Assembly (NCBI GenBank): GCA_021739695.1
Contig: JAIPBM010000011.1
Span: 1 to 64,000 of the forward strand
From: Flavobacteriales bacterium
Lineage (GTDB): Bacteria; Bacteroidota; Bacteroidia; UBA10329
Direction of reading: 5' to 3'
DNA length: 64,000 nt
Shown: piece by piece, positions 34,514 to 43,024 of the stretch
Layout: the number at the start of each line of letters is the position of its first letter
Position numbering within the stretch: position 1 is the first letter of the stretch
The notes under the pieces: model-generated
Seen by the model: only the letters and a program-made list of their open reading frames with translations
Told to the model about the DNA's origin: nothing
The model's database searches: none
Program-made: the position numbers and the translations under genes

Positions 34514-35790
34514 TTTGGAAGATCATCAATCAATTTTGAAAGCGACTTGGTCAACGACCGTCTCGAATACTTTCGAAACGCATCATTTTCAATATTGGCA
34601 TCATCTCGTTTCCACAAATCAAAACTTGATTCGATAAACGCTGAAATCCCAGCCTCATCAGCATAATTGAACATTTTTCCAGCTCCGGTTTCTGATAGAA
34701 TTCGTGCTGCATCGCCATCTGTCGGACCAATGGCCAAAATGGGTCGTTTCAGTGCTAAGTATTCAAACATTTTCCCTGTTAGAATTCCTTTGTTGCTTTC
34801 CACTTTTGGAATTACCAATAACAGAATACTGCAAGAACCTGCTTTGGCAATGGCCTTTTCGTGACTGAGATAGCCAGTAAATTCGCATCTGGAAGAAACA
34901 GATTGGAAATGCGCTTTCAACTCGGAAGGCATATCTCCAATGAATCTGAAACCCACATCCAAGTTGTTTTTTCGCAATGCCGAAAGCAATGAACTTGCGT
35001 CATATTGCTCCGTTATCGTTCCCATATAACCAATGGTGAATTCTGGATCTAACGAATAATCGATCTTAAAATCATCTTCATCAAATCCGTTTGGAATCAC
35101 AGCAACATTCTCTGGTTTGAGATTGGGAGCCAACTCGCGGAATTCATCAGCCAAATTTTGGCTCACCGTAATTACTCTATCAGCCGTTTCCAACACCTGT
35201 CGTTCCAACCTGGCATTTCGATTTTTGGCCCAGTTGGTCTGAAGCAGTTCCGATACATAATAGATTTTGGTCCAAGGGTCGCGCATATCTGCAATCCACT
35301 TGATCGCTCTTGTTTTCTTCAATTCGAGCCCGATCAGCTGTGTAGAATGAGGTGGTGAAGTAGTGATCACTGTTTCAATCTGAAACTGATCGATCAACTC
35401 CTTCGCCTTCGCCACAGCAAAGCGATTCCAGCCTTTCCGCGGATCAGGTATGAACACATTTCCTCTTACAAAACGGGCAAAGCCCTTTACGAGTCCTGAA
35501 AGCCCCGATGCACTCTCGTTGGCAAATCCGCTCGAAGGAGCATTTTTACCGAACATCTTGTAAATGGCGTAGGGCTCTGAAGTCTTTGTCGTGTGAACAA
35601 ATATCCGGTCAGAAACATCAGCAATCAGCGACTCATCGCGTTGCGGATATGTAGCATATTCTGGAGCCACAGTGAGCACATGAACCTCATAACCGAGCTC
35701 TGGTAAATACTTTGCGAATTTGAGCCATCGTTGTACTCCTGCGCCTCCGCTAGGCGGCCAGTAGTACGTAATGATGAGCACCTTTTTCAA
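34510..35790 (-). CDS. glycosyltransferase family 4 (GT-B), TTG start
   Basis: A 426-residue GT-B glycosyltransferase. N-terminal MKKVLIITYYWPPSGGAGVQ is characteristic of this Bacteroidota group, as are VITTSPPHSTQLIGL and ADMRDPWTKIYYV. The C-terminal donor domain has FTIGYMGTITEQYDASSLL, CEFTGYLSHEKAIAKAG and GILTGKMFEYLALKRPILAIGP. The start is TTG at 35788-35790, 2 bp after the YfhO stop, and no ATG is near. This rare start with tight spacing suggests translational coupling. The 3' end overlaps the sulfotransferase by 4 bp. Sugar specificity is unknown. Confidence 0.9.
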   Translation of the reverse strand: MKKVLIITYYWPPSGGAGVQRWLKFAKYLPELGYEVHVLTVAPEYATYPQRDESLIADVSDRIFVHTTKTSEPYAIYKMFGKNAPSSGFANESASGLSGLVKGFARFVRGNVFIPDPRKGWNRFAVAKAKELIDQFQIETVITTSPPHSTQLIGLELKKTRAIKWIADMRDPWTKIYYVSELLQTNWAKNRNARLERQVLETADRVITVSQNLADEFRELAPNLKPENVAVIPNGFDEDDFKIDYSLDPEFTIGYMGTITEQYDASSLLSALRKNNLDVGFRFIGDMPSELKAHFQSVSSRCEFTGYLSHEKAIAKAGSCSILLLVIPKVESNKGILTGKMFEYLALKRPILAIGPTDGDAARILSETGAGKMFNYADEAGISAFIESSFDLWKRDDANIENDAFRKYSRRSLTKSLSKLIDDLPK

Positions 35791-35792
35791 GG

Positions 35793-38216
35793 TTACGCTG
35801 CTTTTTTCGAGCGGCCATCCAAAGCCACTCCACCAACCACAAATAGAACCAGAAGAATTGAGCCAGCAAGTGACATACTTTCTCCTGTGTAGTACACTTT
35901 AGGTTCGAATTTGAACTCTACTTCGTGCTTTCCAGCAGGGACACGCATACTTCTGAGCACATAATCTGCTCTGAAATGTGGCTTCAATTGGCCATCTACG
36001 TACGCATTCCAACCATTGGCGAAATAGATTTCGGAGAACACAGCTAACTGTTCTGTACTTGCCTCAGTGGCATACTTCAAATAATTCGGTTTGTACTCCA
36101 AGAAGTAGATTCCAGCAGCGCTATCTACCGAAGCTTGAAATCCACTTAGTTCTTGCTCAAATCGTTTGTCGATAATGGCTAGTCTTTGTGGGTTGAAATC
36201 ATCATCACTAAGCGCTGCCAATTCCTCGTCTGCATTTTCTACAATTCTCAGATCATCCACAAACCAAGCATTTCCAAGTGCCAATGGATTTCTTCTTACG
36301 GTTGGACGACCTTCCTTATCTGGTGTGATGAAATATTTGGTATTCAACATATTCAGCACTGCCAAATTGGTTTTGCTGATACACGAATCAATCAGTTCCT
36401 GATAACGTTTCAACTTGGCGCCATGATATCCACCAATGGACTTGTGGAAATAGGAAGTCTTAGAATCGTTGAACGTGTTTGCTGCTAAGTTGATGACGCG
36501 GAAATTCGGGTCTGAATCTGCCAGTATCTGCTGATCAGCAGCAGTTGGGGTAATGATGTTCTTGTTCTTGCGAGCACTCACAAAATCATCCTCATCCAAA
36601 TAGCGCTTGTCCACTTGAACCAGATCTATTAACACCAAAACCGCAATAATTATGGCGGCCACATTCGCATTCACCTTTTTGTTGATGGCTCCGAAAAGTA
36701 TAGCTGCGCTGATCAGAATGAACAACAGCGACCTCAAGGCATCCGACTGCAACAGTGATTCTCTGTCATTGAGCAGAGCAGCTACCAACCAATCAGGAAA
36801 TCCTGCATTGGCCAATTGCGCATCGTTTGGTGATGAGAAATCGAAGAACGCGCCCGGAAGTAAAACGAAAAGAAGGCAGATTCCACCCACGATGCCAACA
36901 GCGATCATCAAATTCTTCGTCATCGCTTGCTTATCGCTTGCATCGAGGAATTTTTTCAGACCAAGAACAGCAGCAATGGGCAAAATGAGCTGCGCGATAA
37001 CCAAGGTCATGGAAACCGCTCTGAACTTGTTGTAGCCAGGAACATAATTGAAAAACAGGTCGGAGAAGAATGCGAAATTGTGTCCCCACGAAAGCATGAT
37101 AGAAAGAACAAATGCTGCGATCAACCACCATTTATTGCTTGATTCAATGATCAGAAAACCGAGCATGGCCAAAAAGCAAATGATGGCGCCCAAATAAACC
37201 GGGCCAGAAGTGAAGGGTTGCGTTCCCCAATAAAGCGGCAGACTGGAAATGATGCCTTTCGCCTGATTTTTCGGAATTCCCTTATCAACCATTGCTTCGA
37301 AAACTTCCGACTTCTCGTCCAAACTTCCTTGCGATGAACCTCCCATGAAATCGGGAATGAGCAATGTGAAGGTCTCTCCTACTCCATAACTCCATCGCAT
37401 GGCGTAATCTTTATCGAGGCCGGAACTTTCCTGTTTGCTGGAAAGCTCAGATTTTCCGCGCATGGTTTCCGCGCCATAATCGGCAGTGGTCCAAAGGCCA
37501 GAAATATTGGGGCCAATGGCGATGAATGCTGCCACAACCATCACTCCTGTTGCTTTGGCAAAATTGGGAATCGTGCCATTTTTGATGGCATCAACCAATT
37601 TAGATGCTCCAAGAATGAGTACAACGAGAAGCAGATAATAGGTTATTTGAAGGTGATTGGTGGCAATTTCCAAGGAAAGAAAAAGGGCAAGAAGAGCCGA
37701 ACCAAGGAAAAATCTGCCTTTGTAAGTGAGCAGAATGGCACCGATAACTGGAGCCATGAACGCCATAGCAAACGCCTTGGAATTGTGTCCCGCTTCAAGA
37801 ATAATAACCGAATACGATGCCATCGCGAAGCCGATTGAACCGACCAACGCATAGCGCCAACCCACGCCCATCATCAAGAACATGAAATACGCTCCAGCCA
37901 TCATCCAAAAGAGATAATTGGCAGGTTTGGGCACAATGGAATTCATGGCCGTAAGCAATTGCCGACTCCAATTGTTCGGGTACAATACGGAAATCTGATA
38001 AGCAGGCATTCCACCGAACATGGAATTGGTCCAAAGCGGTTCTTCTCCAGTTTCCTCTCTAAAATCAGCAATCTCTTGGCTCATCCCCAAGAAGTTGACA
38101 ATATCCGATTGGAACAACTCCTTACCCTGCAACAATGGATGCATGTAGGCCAAAGCGATGGCAGCAAAAACAAGCAGTACCACAACATGTGGTATGAGAC
38201 CTTTCAGTTTTTCCAT
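35793..38216 (-). CDS. YfhO-family membrane protein
   Basis: An 807-residue polytopic membrane protein with about 13 helices in residues 1-545 and a large soluble domain that follows. The extracytoplasmic blocks FGGMPAYQISVLYPNNW (near 65-82), TYKGRFFLG and the C-terminal FSEIYFANGWNAYVDGQ and RSMRVPAGKHEVEFKFEP are typical of YfhO. The family is related to GT-C-type glycosyltransferases, and B. subtilis YfhO glycosylates lipoteichoic acid. The Bacteroidota members have no settled substrate. It is in a run with two GTs and a sulfotransferase downstream, which suggests an envelope-glycan role. The DUF4834 gene lies 41 bp upstream. Confidence 0.92.
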   Translation of the reverse strand: MEKLKGLIPHVVVLLVFAAIALAYMHPLLQGKELFQSDIVNFLGMSQEIADFREETGEEPLWTNSMFGGMPAYQISVLYPNNWSRQLLTAMNSIVPKPANYLFWMMAGAYFMFLMMGVGWRYALVGSIGFAMASYSVIILEAGHNSKAFAMAFMAPVIGAILLTYKGRFFLGSALLALFLSLEIATNHLQITYYLLLVVLILGASKLVDAIKNGTIPNFAKATGVMVVAAFIAIGPNISGLWTTADYGAETMRGKSELSSKQESSGLDKDYAMRWSYGVGETFTLLIPDFMGGSSQGSLDEKSEVFEAMVDKGIPKNQAKGIISSLPLYWGTQPFTSGPVYLGAIICFLAMLGFLIIESSNKWWLIAAFVLSIMLSWGHNFAFFSDLFFNYVPGYNKFRAVSMTLVIAQLILPIAAVLGLKKFLDASDKQAMTKNLMIAVGIVGGICLLFVLLPGAFFDFSSPNDAQLANAGFPDWLVAALLNDRESLLQSDALRSLLFILISAAILFGAINKKVNANVAAIIIAVLVLIDLVQVDKRYLDEDDFVSARKNKNIITPTAADQQILADSDPNFRVINLAANTFNDSKTSYFHKSIGGYHGAKLKRYQELIDSCISKTNLAVLNMLNTKYFITPDKEGRPTVRRNPLALGNAWFVDDLRIVENADEELAALSDDDFNPQRLAIIDKRFEQELSGFQASVDSAAGIYFLEYKPNYLKYATEASTEQLAVFSEIYFANGWNAYVDGQLKPHFRADYVLRSMRVPAGKHEVEFKFEPKVYYTGESMSLAGSILLVLFVVGGVALDGRSKKAA

Positions 38217-38257
38217 AATGGGGAGATTGAGATGTTTTCCGAAGCCATTTTCAGCTT

Positions 38258-38539
38258 CTAATCTTTGATTTCTTCGAACTCTACATATTCACCTTCAGAA
38301 TCGGAAACCGTTCCTGATTTGTGCTTTTCTGCACCTTTCTGAATGATGACATCACCTTCGTGATCTGCGTAGTTATTGCCTGCTTGCTGATCGTAAGCCT
38401 GACGCATTCTGTCCTCCATGTTCTGCTGCGCCTTTTCGACCACTTTTTTGGCAACTACAGGAAAAAACAGCCTGAAAAGCAGTTTCCAAACGTAATAGAC
38501 AACTACAAGAAATAGTATGGTTTTCAGTACGCCAAACAT
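38258..38539 (-). CDS. DUF4834 small membrane protein
   Basis: A 93-residue protein. One N-terminal membrane helix (FGVLKTILFLVVVYYVWKLL, about residues 2-21) precedes a charged cytoplasmic or periplasmic tail with the coiled EKAQQNMEDRMRQAYDQQ segment and an acidic end (DSEGEYVEFEEIKD). The GDVIIQKGAEK block and length match DUF4834, a small Bacteroidota family of unknown function. It lies 15 bp after carB and 41 bp before yfhO, so it probably belongs to the same transcript. Confidence 0.85.
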   Translation of the reverse strand: MFGVLKTILFLVVVYYVWKLLFRLFFPVVAKKVVEKAQQNMEDRMRQAYDQQAGNNYADHEGDVIIQKGAEKHKSGTVSDSEGEYVEFEEIKD

Positions 38540-38554
38540 GCAGCACGATAAAGT

Positions 38555-41371
38555 TTAGCGGCTAAGATATAGGTTACGCTCCGAATAAATTTCGCGGAAG
38601 AACTCGTCATTGAGGTCATCAATAAAACGTATTGCTTCTCCAGTCGACTTCATTTCGGGGCCTAATTCCTTGTTTACGTTCGGGAATTTATCGAACGAGA
38701 ACACCGGAATTTTAATTGCGTAGCCTTCTTTATGCGGATTGAATTTAAAGTCTTTTAACATCTTCTCGCGCATCATCACCTTGGTGGCGTAGTTCACATA
38801 AGGTTCGCGATAAGCCTTGGCGATGAACGGAACCGTTCTCGAAGCTCGTGGATTGGCCTCGATAATGTAAACCAATTCATCTTTGACAGCAAATTGAATG
38901 TTGATCAACCCGATGGTTTTCAGCGCCATGGCAATCGTGCGCGTGTGCCGATCAATCTGTTCAAGCACATTTTCGCTCAAGTCGAATGTTGGAAGCAGCG
39001 CGTAGCTATCGCCAGAATGAATTCCAGCTGGTTCGATGTGCTCCATCACTCCAAGAATCTGAACATCTACGCCATCGCAGATTGCATCCGCTTCGGCTTC
39101 GATGGCTCCTTCTAAGAAGTGGTCGAGAAGAATTCGATTGCCTGGAATATCTTTCAACAGATCAACCACATGATTTTCGAGTTCTTTCTCGTTGATCACA
39201 ATCTTCATGTTCTGTCCGCCAAGAACGTATGAAGGGCGGACAAGCAGTGGAAATCCAAGGTCTTTGCAAAGCTCCAGAGCTGTATCTGCATCTTCGGCCA
39301 CTCCAAATTTCGGATACGGAATTCCGTGTTCTTTAAGTAGTTCGGAGAAACGACCGCGATCTTCGGCAAGATCGAGCGATTGAAAATCGGTTCCGATGAT
39401 CTTAATGCCATATCGCTCCAGTTTCTCTGCCAATTTCAAGGCAGTTTGTCCACCAAGCTGCACAATGACGCCTTCAGGCTTTTCGTGCAAAATGATATCA
39501 TATATATGTTCCCAAAAAACGGGTTCGAAATAGAGCTTATCGGCCACATCAAAATCCGTAGAAACCGTTTCGGGATTACAATTGATCATGATGGTTTCGT
39601 AGCCACATTCTTTGGCCGCCAAAACGCCATGAACGCAGCAGTAATCGAACTCAATTCCTTGTCCGATACGATTTGGACCTGAACCTAAAACAACAATTTT
39701 CTTCTTGTCGGAAACAACACTTTCGTTCTTATCCTCAAACGTGGAATAGTAATATGGTGTTTGAGCCGGAAACTCAGCAGCACAGGTATCAACCAATTTG
39801 TAAACACGTTGAATATTGAAATCCTGCCGTTTATTGAACACTTCGCTTTCCCAACAATTCAGGAGGTGAGCAATTTGTCTATCAGCATAGCCTTTTTGCT
39901 TCGCTTCGTAAAGCAAGGCCTTCGGCAATGTTTCCAATTTGTGGCGCTCAATCTCGTTTTCCAACTCAATCATCTCGTGGATCTGATTCAGAAACCACTT
40001 ATCAATGCGCGTTATCTTTTGGATGGTAGAAACCGGGATTCCGAGTTTAAAAGCATCATAAATGTGGAACAAACGGTTCCAACTCGCGTGCTTCAAACTA
40101 TGGAGAATCTGGTCTTGATTCCGAAGTTCCTTTCCATCGGCACCAAGTCCATTCCGTTTAATTTCCAGTGACTGACAAGCTTTTTGCAATGCCTCTTGGA
40201 ACGTGCGTCCAATTCCCATCACCTCACCAACAGATTTCATCTGAAGTCCCAATTCGCGATCTGCTCCTTTGAACTTGTCGAAATTCCAACGTGGAATCTT
40301 TACGATCACGTAATCGAGCGTTGGCTCAAAAAACGCTGAAGTTGTTTTGGTTATCTGATTCTGAAGTTCATCCAAATTATAACCGATGGCCAGTTTGGCT
40401 GCAATCTTAGCAATTGGATAACCTGTGGCTTTTGATGCTAAGGCAGAAGAACGACTAACCCGTGGATTGATCTCGATGGCGATGATGTCTTCCTTTTCGT
40501 CATCGCTAACAGCGAACTGCACGTTACAACCTCCAGCAAAATTGCCGATAGAACGCATCATGTGAATGGCCATATCGCGCATTCGCTGATAGGTCTTATC
40601 ACTCAATGTCATGGCCGGTGCAACGGTGATTGAATCGCCCGTGTGAATTCCCATCGGGTCGAAATTCTCGATGGAACAGATGATGATAACGTTGTCATTA
40701 TTGTCGCGCAGCAACTCCAACTCGAATTCTTTCCATCCGAGCACGGCTTTATCGATCATCACCTCATGGATAGGAGAAAGATGCAATCCGCGATTCAATA
40801 GATTATCGAAATCTTCTTGCTCGTAAACAATGGCTGCTCCTGCTCCACCAAGTGTGTAAGATGCGCGGATGCAAAGCGGAAATCCGAATTTCTGAGCAAC
40901 TTCTTTTCCTTCCAGAAATGATTTGGCCGTAGCCTGCGGTGCCATTGCAACTCCGATCTTTTCCATCAGTTTGCGGAACTTCTCGCGGTCTTCTGTTACT
41001 TCGATGGCTTCCACATCCACACCGATCATTCGCACACCATACTTTTTCCAAATTCCCATTTCCTTGCATTTGATGGCAAGGTTGAGTGCTGTTTGACCAC
41101 CCATTGTAGGTAAAACACAATCGATCTTGTGCTTCTCAAGTATCTCAATGATACTTTTTGGCTCAAGCGGGTTCAGATAAACGTTATCGGCTGTAACCGG
41201 ATCGGTCATAATGGTTGCCGGATTGGAATTGATAAGTGTCACCTCAATTCCTTCCTCGCGAAGTGAGCGCGATGCTTGAGAACCAGAATAATCGAATTCG
41301 CATGCTTGGCCGATCACTATTGGACCGGAACCAATGATCAAAACTGATTTTATGGAAGTATCTCTAGGCAT
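38555..41371 (-). CDS. carB: carbamoyl-phosphate synthase large subunit, lacking MGS-like domain
   Basis: A 938-residue enzyme that makes carbamoyl phosphate from ammonia (delivered by CarA), bicarbonate and two ATP, for arginine and pyrimidine synthesis. The N-terminal half has VLIIGSGPIVIGQACEFDYS and the first ATP-grasp unit (RASYTLGGAGAAIV; FAVSDDEKEDIIAIEINPR). The middle oligomerisation region lies near 400-530. The second half repeats the pattern (VVLGSGPNRIGQGIEFDYC, RPSYVLGGQNMKIV, IEANPRASRTVPF). The protein ends at NLYLSR just after the second ATP-grasp domain. The ~130-residue C-terminal allosteric domain of E. coli CarB (about 1073 residues) is absent, which I recall as usual for Flavobacteriia. 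ATG at 41371. Confidence 0.96.
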   Translation of the reverse strand: MPRDTSIKSVLIIGSGPIVIGQACEFDYSGSQASRSLREEGIEVTLINSNPATIMTDPVTADNVYLNPLEPKSIIEILEKHKIDCVLPTMGGQTALNLAIKCKEMGIWKKYGVRMIGVDVEAIEVTEDREKFRKLMEKIGVAMAPQATAKSFLEGKEVAQKFGFPLCIRASYTLGGAGAAIVYEQEDFDNLLNRGLHLSPIHEVMIDKAVLGWKEFELELLRDNNDNVIIICSIENFDPMGIHTGDSITVAPAMTLSDKTYQRMRDMAIHMMRSIGNFAGGCNVQFAVSDDEKEDIIAIEINPRVSRSSALASKATGYPIAKIAAKLAIGYNLDELQNQITKTTSAFFEPTLDYVIVKIPRWNFDKFKGADRELGLQMKSVGEVMGIGRTFQEALQKACQSLEIKRNGLGADGKELRNQDQILHSLKHASWNRLFHIYDAFKLGIPVSTIQKITRIDKWFLNQIHEMIELENEIERHKLETLPKALLYEAKQKGYADRQIAHLLNCWESEVFNKRQDFNIQRVYKLVDTCAAEFPAQTPYYYSTFEDKNESVVSDKKKIVVLGSGPNRIGQGIEFDYCCVHGVLAAKECGYETIMINCNPETVSTDFDVADKLYFEPVFWEHIYDIILHEKPEGVIVQLGGQTALKLAEKLERYGIKIIGTDFQSLDLAEDRGRFSELLKEHGIPYPKFGVAEDADTALELCKDLGFPLLVRPSYVLGGQNMKIVINEKELENHVVDLLKDIPGNRILLDHFLEGAIEAEADAICDGVDVQILGVMEHIEPAGIHSGDSYALLPTFDLSENVLEQIDRHTRTIAMALKTIGLINIQFAVKDELVYIIEANPRASRTVPFIAKAYREPYVNYATKVMMREKMLKDFKFNPHKEGYAIKIPVFSFDKFPNVNKELGPEMKSTGEAIRFIDDLNDEFFREIYSERNLYLSR

Positions 41372-41482
41372 ATTTCACTTATTTTTTTGGACGGCTCAAA
41401 TTCCTGCGAAGTTAGTATCTATGCGGAGGCGACTTTGTCAAAAACAAGGTCAGTTTTAAACATTTTATCCCCGAAACGAAAC

Positions 41483-42304
41483 TTGCGCAAAACACTTAAA
41501 ATAGGACGCGTTGATTGGACCTATCTTGACAGTGGTAGTGGTGATGAGGTTTGGCTTGCATTTCACGGCTTTGGGCAAGAAGCAGAAGTGATGATGCACT
41601 TTATGAAAAACATGAAGCCAACTGCCCGAATCCTAAGTTTCGACCTTCCGCTTCACGGGAATACGATAATTAAGGGTGAAGCAATTAGAATAGGAGACGT
41701 TGCAGATCTCCTAGGAAAAGCACTCCGCGAAACTGGTGCTTCAAGTTGTTCCTTGGTTGGCTTCAGTTTGGGTGGGAAAATCGTCTTGAAACTGGTAGAA
41801 CTCGTTCCAGGAAGAATTAAAGAAATCATACTTATTGCACCTGATGGACTCAGAGTAAATCCGCTTTACTGGTTTGTGACCAACACATTAATAGGAAAAG
41901 GATTATTCCAATTGGTGATCAGATTCCCGCAGCCTTTGCTATCGACATCCAAACTGCTTGGCAATTTGGGCCTGATGAATAAAAAGATCGATGAATTTGT
42001 GTCGTCTCAACTCAGCACAAGGGAAAAACGTGAAAAAGTGCTCAAAACCTGGATAACCTTTAAGAACCTGACTCCAAACTTAAAAGACGTTCGAAGTAAG
42101 ATATGGCGCTATCATATTAAACCAACGTTGGTTTTTGGAACATACGACCGCGTAATTCATCCAAAGTTGGCGAAGAAGCTTTCTGGCAGCAATTGCACGA
42201 CTTCTGAAGTGATAATGATCGATTCCGGCCACAACCTCATTACAAAAAAACACGCGTTGTTCCTCAAGTCCAAGCTAGATCCCGATCAGCAGCTTACCAG
42301 CTAG
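41483..42304 (+). CDS. alpha/beta hydrolase
   Basis: An alpha/beta-hydrolase fold protein of about 273 residues. The oxyanion-hole block is AFHGFGQEA near residue 28. The nucleophile elbow is LVGFSLGGK with the catalytic Ser at ~95. The acid is probably Asp in FGTYDRVI, and the His is in MIDSGHNLITKKH near the C-terminus. Substrate unknown. The start is uncertain. The frame is open back to a TTG at 41387, 15 bp from the divergent carB start, which leaves no room for either promoter. TTG at 41435 and TTG at 41483 (giving LRKTLKIGRVDWTYL) are more likely, and I chose 41483. No in-frame ATG exists before the conserved core. Confidence 0.75.
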   Translation: MRKTLKIGRVDWTYLDSGSGDEVWLAFHGFGQEAEVMMHFMKNMKPTARILSFDLPLHGNTIIKGEAIRIGDVADLLGKALRETGASSCSLVGFSLGGKIVLKLVELVPGRIKEIILIAPDGLRVNPLYWFVTNTLIGKGLFQLVIRFPQPLLSTSKLLGNLGLMNKKIDEFVSSQLSTREKREKVLKTWITFKNLTPNLKDVRSKIWRYHIKPTLVFGTYDRVIHPKLAKKLSGSNCTTSEVIMIDSGHNLITKKHALFLKSKLDPDQQLTS

Positions 42305-42440
42305 ACACCAACTTCAAAATCGTCACCAAATTGGATGATTCCATCCATCGCAGTTCATTTAGTTTTCGCGGCTGCGTATCTTGCGGAAAATTCAGCGCAG
42401 CCAAAGCAACCTGCAGAAATTACCCTCGTTATCTAATCGC

Positions 42441-43016
42441 GTGCAACCAACCGACCAAGAGCTCCAAGATCTAATAGCGGGTTGTCTTAAAAACGACCGC
42501 AGATGCCAGCAGAAGATCTATGAACAGTTTTATGGAAAGATGTTGAGCGTATGTATGAGGTATACGAAAGACCTTGATCAGGCAAAAGAGTTGGTGCAAG
42601 AAGGATTTATCAAGCTTTTCGGAAACTTAGAGAAATACAAGAACGATGGTTCTTTTGAAGGTTGGGTACGAAGGATTTTCACAAACAATGCGATTGACTC
42701 GTTCAGACGGAAAAAACATCAAGATCTGGTGCCAGATGATGATTATCAAGTACTGAATTTGGCAGATGAGAAAGATGAACATGAATTTTTAGATCCGGAA
42801 GAGGAAACCATTCAGCCAAAACACGTCATAGAAGCAATGCAGCAACTTTCACCAGCATATCAGATGGTTTTTAACCTGTATGTGATGGAAAATTTCTCGC
42901 ATCAGGAAATAGCAGATGAACTTGGAATAAGCGTTGGCACATCCAAATCGAACTTGGCGAAAGCCCGAATGAACATGAAGAAGCTTTTGAAGAAGCAATT
43001 TGCCGACCGATTTTAA
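42441..43016 (+). CDS. ECF-type RNA polymerase sigma factor
   Basis: A sigma-70 family extracytoplasmic-function factor of about 191 residues that directs RNA polymerase to a regulon. The sigma2 region shows QQKIYEQFYGKMLSVCMRY, QAKELVQEGFIKLFGNL and FEGWVRRIFTNNAIDSFR. The sigma4 region shows QQLSPAYQMVFNLYVMEN and HQEIADELGISVGTSKSNLAKAR. GTG 42441 gives (V)QPTDQELQDLIAGC, the usual start for this Bacteroidota subgroup. A TTG at 42381 would add 20 atypical residues. The next gene starts 8 bp after the stop and encodes a membrane-anchored protein in the place where an anti-sigma factor is expected. Confidence 0.9.
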   Translation: MQPTDQELQDLIAGCLKNDRRCQQKIYEQFYGKMLSVCMRYTKDLDQAKELVQEGFIKLFGNLEKYKNDGSFEGWVRRIFTNNAIDSFRRKKHQDLVPDDDYQVLNLADEKDEHEFLDPEEETIQPKHVIEAMQQLSPAYQMVFNLYVMENFSHQEIADELGISVGTSKSNLAKARMNMKKLLKKQFADRF

Positions 43017-43024
43017 TATAGAAT

